64,000 nucleotides of DNA from Nonomuraea aurantiaca (GCF_020215705.1 NZ_JAIWNB010000032.1:44998-108997); one strand, 5' to 3'. Shown: positions 17,181-26,038, counted from the first letter of the stretch. Numbers and translations: made by a program. The notes: generated from the letters alone by a model not told the origin.

Positions 17181-17313
17181 TCGGGTGCATCTCGTCATGC
17201 GGCGAGTCGGCGCCCAGCTCCTTGCGGAGCCGGTCGTAGTCGATGTTGTGATTGGTGTACTTAAGCTGGCGAGCGACCTTCGTCTGCTTCGCCTTGGCTC
17301 TTCCTCGGCCCAT
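17143..17313 (-). CDS. DUF3073 small basic protein
   Basis: A 56-residue protein starting MGRGRAKAKQTKVARQLKY, the clear signature of the DUF3073 family found throughout actinobacteria. The N-terminal half is strongly basic, while the C-terminal half is acidic (ELGADSPHDEM, then SEQESEH). The function is unknown; the charge pattern suggests nucleic-acid binding. The gene is short and its 3' end overlaps the tail of the P450 remnant by 38 bases on the other strand, so it is easily missed. Confidence 0.9.
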   Translation of the reverse strand: MGRGRAKAKQTKVARQLKYTNHNIDYDRLRKELGADSPHDEMHPTTASEQESEHVR

Positions 17314-17399
17314 GGCTACTCCCTAGTCCCCGCTGTCATCCTAGCCAACAACGTTACGACTTGAAGAATTATGCAAGTGCGCTGGATTAGTCTGACACT

Positions 17400-17732
17400 A
17401 TGCACGTGGAGGTCTACCAGGCCAAGGCCGATTTCTTCCGAACTCTCGGCCACCCCGCTCGCATCAGAGTGTTGGAGCTACTCCAGGAAGGCCCGCTTCC
17501 CGTCCGGGAACTCCTGGCCCAGATCGACATCGAGCCGTCGAGCCTCTCCCAGCAGCTGGCCGTGCTGCGAAGAGCCGGGATCGTGAGCGCCATCCGCGAG
17601 GGCAGCACCGTCGTCTACACGCTGGCCACCCCTGAGCTGGCCGACCTGCTCGGCGCCGCTCGCCGCATCCTCACCGACATGCTCGCCGACCAGGGCGAGC
17701 TACTCGCCGAACTACGAGCCGAGGTCCCTTGA
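17400..17732 (+). CDS. ArsR-family HTH regulator
   Basis: A 110-residue winged-helix repressor. The DNA-binding part runs KADFFRTLGHPARIRVLELL to SSLSQQLAVLRRAGIVSAIR, followed by the wing REGSTVVYTLATPEL. The metal-binding Cys motif of SmtB/ArsR sensors (ELCVCDL) is replaced by PVRELLAQ, so it probably does not sense metals through that site. It stands alone between DUF3073 and a membrane protein gene; no target is evident. Confidence 0.9.
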   Translation: MHVEVYQAKADFFRTLGHPARIRVLELLQEGPLPVRELLAQIDIEPSSLSQQLAVLRRAGIVSAIREGSTVVYTLATPELADLLGAARRILTDMLADQGELLAELRAEVP

Positions 17733-17766
17733 ACGGGCGCCCGCTCACACCGCCGGCTCCTTGCGG

Positions 17767-18342
17767 CTACTTGGCTTCGGCGGCGGCCGCGCGGCGGGCG
17801 CGGGCCTGGACGACCTTGGGGTAGCGGGCGGTGAAGACGGCCGGGGCGGCGAACGTGACCACCTTGATGGCGATGACCACGGCCGTCGCATGCGGCGCGG
17901 CGGCCAGCACGAACGTCAGCGACACAGCGGCGACGGTGAACGCGCTCGCCCAGACCGTGGTGATGACCGCATTGACCCGGTAGAAGCCCGGGGTGTTCCA
18001 GACCTCCTTGGGCGCCATGGTCCGCGCGATGCCGAGCGTGAACGGCCGGTGGAGGGCCAGCGAGCCCCAGGCGGTGCCCGCGAGCCAGACGTTGACCAGC
18101 GCCGGGCCGTACGGCGTGAGGAACGAATGCGGATCGATCAGCGAGAGGACTGTGAGGCAGGCGAAGAACACCGCGGCGCTCGACTCGATCACCATCTCCT
18201 CCCAGGCGCGCCCCGCTCGGCGGTCCACGACGACGAGGACCAGCGCGATGACGAGGCCGGTGATGGCGCCCCAGCGCCACTCGTCGCCGGTGGCGATGAT
18301 CGCGTAGAGGATCCAGGGGGCGAATCCCAGCAGACCGCGCAT
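17767..18342 (-). CDS. Conserved membrane protein paired with PadR regulator
   Basis: A 191-residue protein with five or six hydrophobic helices (for example AITGLVIALVLVVVD, AVFFACLTVLSLID, VVIAIKVVTFAAPAVF) and a short basic tail. I do not recognise a named family. It is divergent from a PadR gene across a large operator-like inverted repeat, a typical layout for a PadR-controlled membrane protein or exporter. The start is ATG 18342, right beside the operator. No catalytic motif is visible. Confidence 0.7.
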   Translation of the reverse strand: MRGLLGFAPWILYAIIATGDEWRWGAITGLVIALVLVVVDRRAGRAWEEMVIESSAAVFFACLTVLSLIDPHSFLTPYGPALVNVWLAGTAWGSLALHRPFTLGIARTMAPKEVWNTPGFYRVNAVITTVWASAFTVAAVSLTFVLAAAPHATAVVIAIKVVTFAAPAVFTARYPKVVQARARRAAAAEAK

Positions 18343-18357
18343 TTCAAGCTCCCTACG

Positions 18358-18420
18358 ACATTCCTATGTAGACATGTCGAAGGTAGAACCTGCGGCGTCG
18401 ATATGTCAATATAGGAATAT
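18358..18420. promoter_or_regulatory. Two-part inverted repeat, probable PadR operator
   Basis: ACATTCCTATGTAGACATGT (18358-18377) and ATATGTCAATATAGGAATAT (18401-18420) are mirror images, differing at only a few positions over 20 bases. Each arm also holds ATGT/ACAT-like steps of the kind PadR proteins bind. The right arm runs into the ATG of the PadR gene, so binding would block both promoters and translation start. Confidence 0.65.
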
Positions 18421-18931
18421 GAGTCTTCGACACGCGGTGCTCGGCCTGCTCTCCGAGGGGCCGGCGAGCGGCTATGACCTGATGAAGATATTCGACGTCT
18501 CCCTCGCGAACGTCTGGCCGGCCACGCAGAGCCAGCTCTACGCCGAGCTCGGCAAGCTGAGCGACGCCGGGCTGGTGAGCGTGGCAGCCGAGGGGCCGCG
18601 CGGCCGCAAGGAGTACGCCATCACCGACGCGGGCCTGGCCGAGCTGCGCCATTGGATCACCGAGGTGGAGCCGGTCGGGGCCGCGCGCAGCGACATGCTG
18701 CTGCGCGTGTTCTTCCTGGCCCAGGTGGATCCGCAGCAGGCCAGGGAGTACCTGCGGCGGCGAGCCGAGCTCATGGCCAAGCAACTGGAACATATCGAAA
18801 GCATCCGGGGCTTCGTGGAGAGCGGGCAGGACAACTTGTCGGTGTACGGGAGGATCGCGCTGGAGTACGGCCTGCGCATGGCCACCACGCAGCGCCAGTG
18901 GGCCGAATGGGCCGAAGGGCAGATCCGTTAG
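18419..18931 (+). CDS. PadR-family regulator
   Basis: A 170-residue winged-helix repressor. It begins MSLRHAVLGLLSEGPASGYD, the PadR signature, then has PATQSQLYAELGKLSDAGLV and RKEYAITDAGLAEL. The C-terminal half is a coiled-coil dimerisation arm (RRRAELMAKQLEHIES). ATG 18419 is chosen over the in-frame ATG at 18374 because the PadR core begins there. It probably represses the divergent membrane protein gene and itself. menB begins 9 bases after its stop, so read-through is likely. Confidence 0.92.
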   Translation: MSLRHAVLGLLSEGPASGYDLMKIFDVSLANVWPATQSQLYAELGKLSDAGLVSVAAEGPRGRKEYAITDAGLAELRHWITEVEPVGAARSDMLLRVFFLAQVDPQQAREYLRRRAELMAKQLEHIESIRGFVESGQDNLSVYGRIALEYGLRMATTQRQWAEWAEGQIR

Positions 18932-18940
18932 GCTCGCCCC

Positions 18941-19819
18941 ATGGTCTCCGAACTGTTCGATCCGAAGGCATGGCAGGTGGTCGAGGGATTCGACTTCACC
19001 GACATCACTTATCACCGGGCGGTCGACCAGGGAACCGTGCGGATCGCCTTCAACCGCCCGGAGGTGCGCAACGCGTTCCGGCCGCAGACGGTCGATGAGC
19101 TCTATCGCGCGCTCGACCACGCCCGGCAGACCACGGACGTGGGATGCGTGCTGCTCACCGGCAACGGCCCCTCGCCCAAGGACGGCGGCTGGGCCTTCTG
19201 CTCGGGCGGCGACCAGCGGATCAGGGGCAAGGACGGCTACCAGTACGCCGACGGCTCGGCGTCCACCGGCCGGCTGCACATCCTGGAGGTGCAGCGGCTG
19301 ATCCGCTTCATGCCCAAGATCGTCATCTGCGTGGTGCCCGGCTGGGCCGCGGGCGGCGGGCACAGCCTGCATGTGGTGTCGGACCTCACGCTGGCCAGCG
19401 AGGAGCACGCCCGCTTCAAGCAGACGGACGCCGACGTGGCCAGCTTCGACGGCGGCTTCGGATCGGCGTACCTGGCCCGGCAGGTGGGGCAGAAGTTCGC
19501 CCGCGAGATCTTCTTCCTCGGTGACACCTACTCCGCCGCCGACGCGCACCGGATGGGGATGGTGAACGCCGTCGTCCCCCATGCCGAGCTGGAGGAGAGG
19601 GCGTTGGAGTGGGGCCGCAAGATCAACGGCAAATCCCCCACGGCACAGCGGATGTTGAAATATGCCTTCAACATGGTCGATGACGGGTTGGTGGGGCAGC
19701 AGGTGTTCGCCGGTGAGGCGACGCGGCTGGCGTACATGACGGACGAGGCCGCCGAGGGCCGCGACTCGTTCCTGGAAAAGCGGGCACCCGACTGGTCTCC
19801 TTTCCCCTGGCATTACTGA
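18941..19819 (+). CDS. menB: 1,4-dihydroxy-2-naphthoyl-CoA synthase
   Basis: Closes the second ring of menaquinone by converting O-succinylbenzoyl-CoA to 1,4-dihydroxy-2-naphthoyl-CoA. This 292-residue crotonase-fold enzyme shows the oxyanion-hole segments FCSGGDQRIRGKDGYQYAD and GWAAGGGHSLHVVSDLTLAS, then TDADVASFDGGFGSAYLARQ with the active-site Asp. The C-terminal tail EKRAPDWSPFPWHY is diagnostic of MenB. No other men genes lie near. Its position 9 bases behind a PadR gene is unusual and may bring it under that regulator. Confidence 0.95.
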   Translation: MVSELFDPKAWQVVEGFDFTDITYHRAVDQGTVRIAFNRPEVRNAFRPQTVDELYRALDHARQTTDVGCVLLTGNGPSPKDGGWAFCSGGDQRIRGKDGYQYADGSASTGRLHILEVQRLIRFMPKIVICVVPGWAAGGGHSLHVVSDLTLASEEHARFKQTDADVASFDGGFGSAYLARQVGQKFAREIFFLGDTYSAADAHRMGMVNAVVPHAELEERALEWGRKINGKSPTAQRMLKYAFNMVDDGLVGQQVFAGEATRLAYMTDEAAEGRDSFLEKRAPDWSPFPWHY

Positions 19820-19882
19820 CCACCTCCACCCAATCGTGACCAAGGGCTGGAATTCTGATACGTCCTGTGGCCCCCGTACGGG

Positions 19883-21145
19883 ATGGAGATGAGACAGTTG
19901 CCGGCATCCACGGTGTGGCGCCGCTTAGTCAGGCATATGTCCGCTCTGTGGCTCGTCGGCGCGGTGATCGCGTTATGCCTGCCGTCTCCCGCGCAAGCCA
20001 TGGCCGAGAAGACCCTCACCCTGGCCTACACCTGTACCGGCGGCCCGTTCAGCGACACCTCCCTCAGCGTGCCGCTCACCATGCCCGACACGGCGACTGG
20101 CACGTTCGACGTCAAGTGGCGCATTCCCGCCCTGACTCTGCGCACGGCACCGACCACCACCACGCAGGTCCACGTCGCCGGGAAACTCATGGTGACCGGC
20201 GGAACGCACACGGATCTCAGCAAGACCGGGGCGAGCGTCACCTCCGGATCCGCATCCGTGCTGGCCGGACAGGTGACGAGCACGGTGTCGGTGACCGCCA
20301 CGACGGGCGGCGAGGTGACGGTCCAGGGCTCCACCGAGCAGGGCAGCCTGAAGCTGAGCCTGGCCAGCGCGCCGTCGGAGGTGACCTCGTGCACGACCAC
20401 CAGCACGACCAGCGTGGTGATCACGGTCGGCCAGGGCGGCACCGGGACCGGCTCCGGCGACGTGGTGACCTACTCCTGCAAGACCGGCACGGAGGCCACT
20501 CCCCAGACCGTCAAGGTCAAGGTCACGCTGACGATGCCGACGAGCGCCCCCAAGACCGGCGAACAGTTCTCGATCGGCTGGTCGGGCACCTATGAGACAG
20601 GTTTCGAACTCGAGGCCCCGTCCACCGGGCTGCCCGCCGGCAGCAAGCTGTACCCCTACGCCTCGATCTCCGGCATCACCCAGCTGACCTCCGCGACCGG
20701 AGTGGGCGAGCTGGCCGCGGTCACCGCGGGCGCGCCCATCACGCTACCCACCAGCGTCGACATGAAGACCACCTCGAAGAACTCAGGCTCGGCGACGGTG
20801 AAGCCGGCGGCCATCAACATCGGCACCTCACCGACCGCCCCCGTCATCGAGTGCGAGGTTCAGAGCGACACCAGCCTCAAGACGTACACCCTGACCATTG
20901 GGGCAGGCAGCGGCAGCAGCCCCTCGCCGACCCCCACCAAGTCCAAGTCCCCGACCCCCAAGTCATCGACCAAGACCTCCTTCAAGTCCGAGCCTTCCGC
21001 CACCCCGAAGGCAGGAGCCGACACGGGCGCGGGTGGCGACGCCGGTCCGGACGGCCGCCTGTTCGTACTGACGGGCTCCGCTCTGATAGCAGCCGCCGGC
21101 GCGGGCGGCCTCCTCATGCGCCGCCGCTCCGCGACCAAGCCCTGA
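19883..21145 (+). CDS. Exported surface protein with two DUF6801 domains
   Basis: A 420-residue secreted protein. The signal peptide covers about residues 1-40 (ALWLVGAVIALCLPSPAQA). Two DUF6801-like beta-rich domains follow (about 42-170 and 185-345), each opening with a YTC or YSC motif (LAYTCTGGPFSD, VTYSCKTGTE). A Ser/Pro/Thr/Lys stalk (SPSPTPTKSKSPTPKSSTK) leads to a C-terminal membrane segment (LTGSALIAAAGAGGLLMRRR) that resembles a sortase tail but lacks LPxTG. It is therefore probably membrane-anchored and wall-spanning. Function unknown. Confidence 0.8.
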   Translation: MEMRQLPASTVWRRLVRHMSALWLVGAVIALCLPSPAQAMAEKTLTLAYTCTGGPFSDTSLSVPLTMPDTATGTFDVKWRIPALTLRTAPTTTTQVHVAGKLMVTGGTHTDLSKTGASVTSGSASVLAGQVTSTVSVTATTGGEVTVQGSTEQGSLKLSLASAPSEVTSCTTTSTTSVVITVGQGGTGTGSGDVVTYSCKTGTEATPQTVKVKVTLTMPTSAPKTGEQFSIGWSGTYETGFELEAPSTGLPAGSKLYPYASISGITQLTSATGVGELAAVTAGAPITLPTSVDMKTTSKNSGSATVKPAAINIGTSPTAPVIECEVQSDTSLKTYTLTIGAGSGSSPSPTPTKSKSPTPKSSTKTSFKSEPSATPKAGADTGAGGDAGPDGRLFVLTGSALIAAAGAGGLLMRRRSATKP

Positions 21146-21343
21146 TTCTGCCCACGTGGACCGGCCCGGGGAGCACGCCGGGCCGGGGCCTGATCAGCTT
21201 CCATATCCACTTCCTCATCGATGGAAGATGAATATCAATATTGGACGCAAGAAGATCGGTTCTGGTCTGCTGAGCGGGCATCGACGTCAATCGAGGTCGT
21301 GATCGCGTCCAGGTCTCTGGCCCGTGAAAGCAGGTGTTCGCCC

Positions 21344-22366
21344 ATGTCCTTCGGGCAGTCCAGCCCGTCCCGCCGTGCGTTGCTGGCCGCCGCGGCCCTC
21401 CTGCCGCTGGCGGGACGCGAGGCCGAAGCATCGGCCGCCGCCGCCCCCAAGAGCGCACAGCACTACTACGACCGAGCGGCCAGGCTGGCCGGCGACGACC
21501 CGGTGCTGCGAGCCCTCGTCAAAGTGCTCACGCCGGGCCTCCCGATGCCGTCGGCGAAGCCCCTCGCGCCACTGAGGATCTTCGACGACGTCGCGGTGGT
21601 GGGCACCAGCTTCGTCCAGGCCACGGCCCTGCTCACCTCCCAGGGTGTCATCCTCATCGACGCGATGGGATCACCGGACGACGCGGAAAAGATCATCGTT
21701 CCCGGACTGCGTTCTGTGGGAGTGGATCCAGCGAAGATCAAGTACGTGGTGGTCGCCCACGGCCATAGCGATCATTTCGGCGGCGCCCAGTTCCTCGCCG
21801 ACCAGTACGGCGCCCGAGTCATGATGAGCCGAGCCGACTGGGATGTCATCGCTGCCGAACGTCCGGCCAATGCGCCCAAGCGAGACCTGGAGATATCCGA
21901 CGGACAGAGGCTCACCCTCGGCGACACCACAGTCGCGTTCCACCACACGCCCGGGCACACGCCGGGCACCGTCTCGCCGATCTTCCCGGTGCGCTGGAAG
22001 GGGCTACGACACACCGCGATGTTGTGGGGCGGGACCGCGCCACCCGCCGCGACCGCGGACAAGCGCACCAATCTCTCCTCTGTGCTCGCCTTCGCCTCCA
22101 GGATGAGGCAGACAGGGGTAGACGTCGAGCTGAACAATCATGGAGGCTGCGACAACAGCCTGGCGCGCATCGAGGAGTTGCGGGCCGGGTCCACGGGAGC
22201 GGCGAATCCGTTCGTCATCGGCCGTTCCAGGACACAGCGCTTCATGAAGGTCATGGAGATCATGCTGCGCGGCCGCATCGTCCAAGACCAAGAGGCGAAC
22301 GCCGGCGCGTCCTCAGCCGCCGGGGCCGCCTCACCCGGACGATCGGCCCACGCCTGCTGCGGGTGA
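21344..22366 (+). CDS. Exported metallo-beta-lactamase-fold hydrolase
   Basis: A 340-residue enzyme. SPSRRALLAAAALLPLAG at the N-terminus is a twin-arginine-like signal. The metal site is clear: HGHSDHFGG (HxHxDH), HHTPGHTPGT (third His) and NNHGGCDNS near the end. The layout is closest to subclass B3-like lactamases and related lactonases; activity on beta-lactams cannot be claimed. The frame is open from 21221, but ATG 21344 gives the signal peptide at the N-terminus. It is a single gene with an upstream gap of about 200 bases in which I see no feature. Confidence 0.85.
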   Translation: MSFGQSSPSRRALLAAAALLPLAGREAEASAAAAPKSAQHYYDRAARLAGDDPVLRALVKVLTPGLPMPSAKPLAPLRIFDDVAVVGTSFVQATALLTSQGVILIDAMGSPDDAEKIIVPGLRSVGVDPAKIKYVVVAHGHSDHFGGAQFLADQYGARVMMSRADWDVIAAERPANAPKRDLEISDGQRLTLGDTTVAFHHTPGHTPGTVSPIFPVRWKGLRHTAMLWGGTAPPAATADKRTNLSSVLAFASRMRQTGVDVELNNHGGCDNSLARIEELRAGSTGAANPFVIGRSRTQRFMKVMEIMLRGRIVQDQEANAGASSAAGAASPGRSAHACCG

Positions 22367-22445
22367 ACGACCGGGAGCGTCTGGGCGGCCTCGGCGGGTA
22401 ACGGCTGGGAAGCACCGTGAGTGTCGTCTGCGGCAGACTGGGTGG

Positions 22446-23360
22446 ATGGAGATCGTTGTGCCTGCCGCCTTGACCAGGTCTCACGTGAAGTACGACGGCG
22501 AGGCGGGGCGGGCCTGGTCGGCGGGGTTACCCGCGCTGGCCGAGCGGTACCTGGAGCAATGGGACCTGCGGCTGGATGGTGCGCCCGCGCACGGGTTGGT
22601 GTCGCTGGTGCTGCCCGTGGTGCGGGCCGATGGGACGCGGGCGGCGCTCAAGCTGCAGCCCGTGAGTGACGAGAACGCCGGCGAGGGGCCGGGGCTGCGG
22701 GCCTGGGCGGGTGACGGGTCGGTGCTGCTGGCCGACGAGGATCCTGCCACCGGCACCCTGCTGCTCGAACGGCTCGACGCCGAGCGGCCGCTGTCGTCCG
22801 TACCCGATGTCATGAAGGCGCTGGAGATCCTCACCGAGCTGCTTCGGCGGCTGGTGGTGCTGCCCGCTCCCCCGGGGATACGCCGGTTGGGGGACATCGC
22901 GGGTGGCATGCTCGACCGCGTTTCGGGCGCGGTGGCGGTGCTGCCCAGGGAGCGGGATCGGCGCTGGTTGGAGGTCTGCGCGGGGGCGGTTCGCGAGCTG
23001 GTGGGTGAGCCGGGCGATCGGTTGCTGCACTGGGATCTGCACTACGACAACGTGCTGGCCGGGGTACGGGAGCCGTGGCTGGCCATCGACCCCAAACCGC
23101 TCGCCGGCGATCCCGGGTTCGACCTGATGCCCGCGCTGCGTAACCGGTGGGAGGAGGTCGTGGCGACGGGGGATGTACGGCGGGCGGTGTTGCGGCGGTT
23201 CGACTTCATGGTGGACGGGCTCGGGCTGGATCGGCGGCGGGCTGCGGGATGGACGCTCGGCCGGGTGCTGCAGAACTCGCTCTGGGACGTGGCGGGCGGC
23301 GAGTGGGAGCTCGACGAGATCCAACTCGCCGTAGCCGAGGCGGTCCATCACCGCCTGTAG
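22446..23360 (+). CDS. Aminoglycoside 6-phosphotransferase-like kinase (APH(6))
   Basis: A 304-residue kinase of the APH(6)/streptomycin 6-kinase group. The catalytic loop is LLHWDLHYDNVLAG (HxDxxxxN) and the metal Asp is in AIDPKPLAGDPGFDLMPAL, characteristic of this branch. The N-terminal lobe has ALKLQPVSDE with the ATP-anchoring Lys. It could phosphorylate an aminoglycoside or hydroxyurea-type compound. It is not inside an antibiotic cluster here, so a self-resistance role is not supported by neighbours. Confidence 0.85.
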   Translation: MEIVVPAALTRSHVKYDGEAGRAWSAGLPALAERYLEQWDLRLDGAPAHGLVSLVLPVVRADGTRAALKLQPVSDENAGEGPGLRAWAGDGSVLLADEDPATGTLLLERLDAERPLSSVPDVMKALEILTELLRRLVVLPAPPGIRRLGDIAGGMLDRVSGAVAVLPRERDRRWLEVCAGAVRELVGEPGDRLLHWDLHYDNVLAGVREPWLAIDPKPLAGDPGFDLMPALRNRWEEVVATGDVRRAVLRRFDFMVDGLGLDRRRAAGWTLGRVLQNSLWDVAGGEWELDEIQLAVAEAVHHRL

Positions 23361-23393
23361 GCCGGCCACCGTCAGGGGCGGGCGGGGCGTCGG

Positions 23394-24254
23394 TCAGTCG
23401 GACAGGCCGTGGAGGAAGGTGCGAACGAGGGCGGCGATCTGGGGGCGGCGGGTTTCCAGGGCGAAGTGGCCGGCGTCCAAGAGGTGGACCTGGGCGTTCC
23501 GTACGTCGCGGGCGAACGCCTTCGCGCCCTCCGGCCCGAAGATCTCGTCGTTGCGGCCCCAGACGGCGAGCAGCGGCGGCTGGTGGGTGCGGAGGTAGTC
23601 CTGCCAGCGCGGGTACGCGGCCACGTTGGTGGCGTAGTCCAGGAACAGCGCGAGCTGGATCTCGTGGACGCCCGGCCGGTCGAGCAGGGCCTGGTCGAGA
23701 GCCTCCTTGTCCGGATTGACCAGGGAGACGTCGGGGACACCGTGCGTGTACTGCCAGTGCGTGGCCTCACGTGCGTACTGGGCGCGCAGCGGGGTGAGGT
23801 CGGCTTCGGCGGGATTCGCCCAGATCTCGCGGAGGCCCTTCCAGAAGGGCGTCAGTCCCTCCTCGTAGGCGTTGCCGTTCTGGGTGATGATGCCGGTGAT
23901 CCGCTCAGGATGGCGCAGAGCCAGGCGGAAGCCCACGGGGGCGCCGTAGTCGTTGACGTAGATGGCGTACCTGGTCACGCCGAGCCCGTCCAGCAACCGG
24001 CCGACGACGTCGGCGAGATGATCGAAGGTGTAGTCCCACTCCGAGACGGCCGGGGCAGAGCTGTGTCCGAAACCGGGGTAGTCGGGGGCGATCAGGTGGA
24101 ACTCATCCGCGAGGTCGGCGATCAGCTCCTGGTAGGCGATCGAGGAGGTGGGGAAGCCGTGGAGCAGGACGAGTGTGGGGGCCGACGGGTCGCCTGCCTC
24201 GCGGTAGAAGACGTCCAGGCCGTCGATGACGGTGGTGCGGTAGCGGGTGGTCAT
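23394..24254 (-). CDS. Alpha/beta hydrolase, dehalogenase/epoxide hydrolase type
   Basis: A 286-residue alpha/beta hydrolase. It has the oxyanion motif LLHGFPTSS and the nucleophile elbow YVNDYGAPVG, where Asp replaces Ser as in haloalkane dehalogenases and epoxide hydrolases. The catalytic His is in DAGHFALE. ATG 24254 has a strong ribosome site (AAGAGGAG). It is divergent from a CGNR regulator gene, and the shared gap holds repeated CTGGTTAA boxes, so regulation by that protein is likely. The substrate is unknown. Confidence 0.88.
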   Translation of the reverse strand: MTTRYRTTVIDGLDVFYREAGDPSAPTLVLLHGFPTSSIAYQELIADLADEFHLIAPDYPGFGHSSAPAVSEWDYTFDHLADVVGRLLDGLGVTRYAIYVNDYGAPVGFRLALRHPERITGIITQNGNAYEEGLTPFWKGLREIWANPAEADLTPLRAQYAREATHWQYTHGVPDVSLVNPDKEALDQALLDRPGVHEIQLALFLDYATNVAAYPRWQDYLRTHQPPLLAVWGRNDEIFGPEGAKAFARDVRNAQVHLLDAGHFALETRRPQIAALVRTFLHGLSD

Positions 24255-24265
24255 AGCGACTCCTC

Positions 24266-24322
24266 TTAACCAGCTAAATCGGCTTTGCTGGTTAAGTGAT
24301 AGCATGATACTGGTTAACCGGT
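24266..24322. promoter_or_regulatory. CTGGTTAA/TTAACCAG repeats, probable operator
   Basis: TTAACCAGC (24266-24274) and GCTGGTTAA (24287-24295) are a perfect nine-base inverted repeat. ACTGGTTAACCGGT (24309-24322) adds a near-palindrome of the same box. The set lies between the hydrolase gene and the CGNR regulator gene, in an AT-rich stretch fit for promoters of both. Confidence 0.65.
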
Positions 24323-24348
24323 CAAACTGATTTGAGGGGTTAGATCCT

Positions 24349-24888
24349 GTGAGAGTGCGGCCGCTTCGTGGGGAGTCTGTGGCGTTCGACCTGGTGGACA
24401 CCGTGTGGACGGAGCATGGGGTGCCGGTCGATCAGTTCGACGACCTCGATGGGGTGCGGGCCTGGCTCGACGATCACGGGCTGCCGGGTGGCGACGAGCT
24501 GGAGCGCGTACGGGATCGGCTGGTCGAGGCGCGTGCCGCCCTCCGGGCCGTGCTGGACGGGGGCGGGCCCGAGCGACTCAACGCCGTGCTCGGCCACGGC
24601 AGCCGCCGCCCGCTGATCCGCACCACCGACCCGCACCAGCCGCATGAGCCGTACGAGCTGGTCGTCGTGGACGAGGCGGCGTGGCATGCGGCGTGGGTGG
24701 CGGCGGCGGACCTGGTGCGGATCCTCCGCGAGCGGCCCGAGCGGGTGCGCAAGTGCGCGAACCCGGAGTGTGTGCTGTGGTTCCTCGACACGAGCAAGAA
24801 CGGCAGCCGGCGCTGGTGCTCGATGGAGGCGTGCGGCAACCGGGCGAAGGTGGGCCGGTTCAACCAACGCCAGCGCACCGCGGGCTGA
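24349..24888 (+). CDS. CGNR zinc-finger regulator (ABATE domain)
   Basis: A 179-residue protein. The N-terminal two-thirds is an ABATE-type stress-sensing domain (VAFDLVDTVWTEHGVPVDQF is its opening). The C-terminus is a CGNR zinc finger: RKCANPECVLWFLD and RRWCSMEACGNRAKVGRFNQ supply four Cys. These proteins are stress-related transcriptional regulators. GTG 24349 is the start. It is divergent from the alpha/beta hydrolase gene across CTGGTTAA repeats and probably controls it. Confidence 0.9.
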   Translation: MRVRPLRGESVAFDLVDTVWTEHGVPVDQFDDLDGVRAWLDDHGLPGGDELERVRDRLVEARAALRAVLDGGGPERLNAVLGHGSRRPLIRTTDPHQPHEPYELVVVDEAAWHAAWVAAADLVRILRERPERVRKCANPECVLWFLDTSKNGSRRWCSMEACGNRAKVGRFNQRQRTAG

Positions 24889-24961
24889 CCCAGCCGGAAA
24901 AGATCGGTCACCCCTCGCCGAGCACGACGGGCTGACCGGCCCTGAAACAGCAGTGGGAGGG

Positions 24962-25891
24962 TCAGATGAGGAGGGCGAGCTTGCCGCGGCCGTGGCGGGT
25001 CTCGATCTCGCGGTGCGCGTCCGCCGCCTCTTCCAGCCGGTACGTCCGGCGGATCAGGAACTTCAGCTCCCCCTTGGCGCAAAGAGCGGCATACCGAGCA
25101 AGACGCTCAGCCGTGCGGACGCCCTTCGTGACCATGATGCCCAGCTCGTCCGCCTTGGCATGGTCGACCATGGTCAGGATGCGGCCACGGTCCGGGACCA
25201 GCTCCAGGGAGGCGTCCAGCGCCGCGCCGCCCGCGCCGTCCAGAGCCGCGTCCACCCCGCCGGGCGCGAGCGCGCGTACCCGGGCGGTGAGGCCGTCCCC
25301 GTAAGCGACGGGGATGGCGCCCAGATCGCGTAGGTAGGCGTGGTTCTCCTCGCGAGCGGTGCCGATCACGGTGGCACCCCTACGGACAGCGAGTTGGACG
25401 GCGACCGAGCCGACGGCTCCGGCGGCGGCGTGGATGAGGATCGTCTCGCCCGTGGCCGGGTTCAGCTGGCCGATGGCGATGTCGGCGGTCTGCACCGCGG
25501 CGGTCAGCGCGCCGGCCACCTCCCAGGGAAGCTCCGGGGGCTTGGGGGTCACGTCGGTGGCGGGGACCACGATGTACTCGGCGTAGCTGTTCAGCAGTGA
25601 GAAGCCGAGCACCTCCGTGCCAACGTCGAGGCGCACGCCCGGCTCTCCTTGGTCCGCCACGCCCGGCCCCACCTGGTCGATCACCCCCGCGAACTCGTTG
25701 CCGGGGATCCGCGGCAACGGGTCGGTCAGGCCGGGCGGCGTCCAACCGGCCCGCACCGCCGTGTCGAAGGGCTGCATCCCGGCGGCCTTGATCCGCACCC
25801 GGACCTGACCCGGCCCGGCCTCCGGCATGGGCCGGGACATCAGGCTGAGGACCTCAGGTCCCCCGAACTCCGCAAACGCCGCCGCTTTCAT
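24962..25891 (-). CDS. NADP-dependent quinone oxidoreductase-like MDR enzyme
   Basis: About 309 residues, zinc-free medium-chain dehydrogenase. It opens MKAAAFAEFGGPEVLSL and has the cofactor motif ILIHAAAGAVGSVAVQLAVR (AxxGxxG). The C-terminus REIETRHGRGKLALLI is typical of NADP-dependent quinone reductases. No Cys/His zinc ligands are seen. ATG 25891 is preceded by AGCGGAA; ATG 25906 would add five residues. It is transcribed away from the flotillin operon with about 150 bases between. Confidence 0.88.
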   Translation of the reverse strand: MKAAAFAEFGGPEVLSLMSRPMPEAGPGQVRVRIKAAGMQPFDTAVRAGWTPPGLTDPLPRIPGNEFAGVIDQVGPGVADQGEPGVRLDVGTEVLGFSLLNSYAEYIVVPATDVTPKPPELPWEVAGALTAAVQTADIAIGQLNPATGETILIHAAAGAVGSVAVQLAVRRGATVIGTAREENHAYLRDLGAIPVAYGDGLTARVRALAPGGVDAALDGAGGAALDASLELVPDRGRILTMVDHAKADELGIMVTKGVRTAERLARYAALCAKGELKFLIRRTYRLEEAADAHREIETRHGRGKLALLI

Positions 25892-26038
25892 GAAATTTCC
25901 GCTCATGGGGTCGACTGTGCATCCTCAACTGCACTTGAGGTCAAGTCAGATCGCATTTCGGGAACTTTCGGCTTTAGTCCCGCTTTATCTGTATATAGTC
26001 CGACGGACAGCACAGGGGGACGGGGTATCCGGGGTTCG

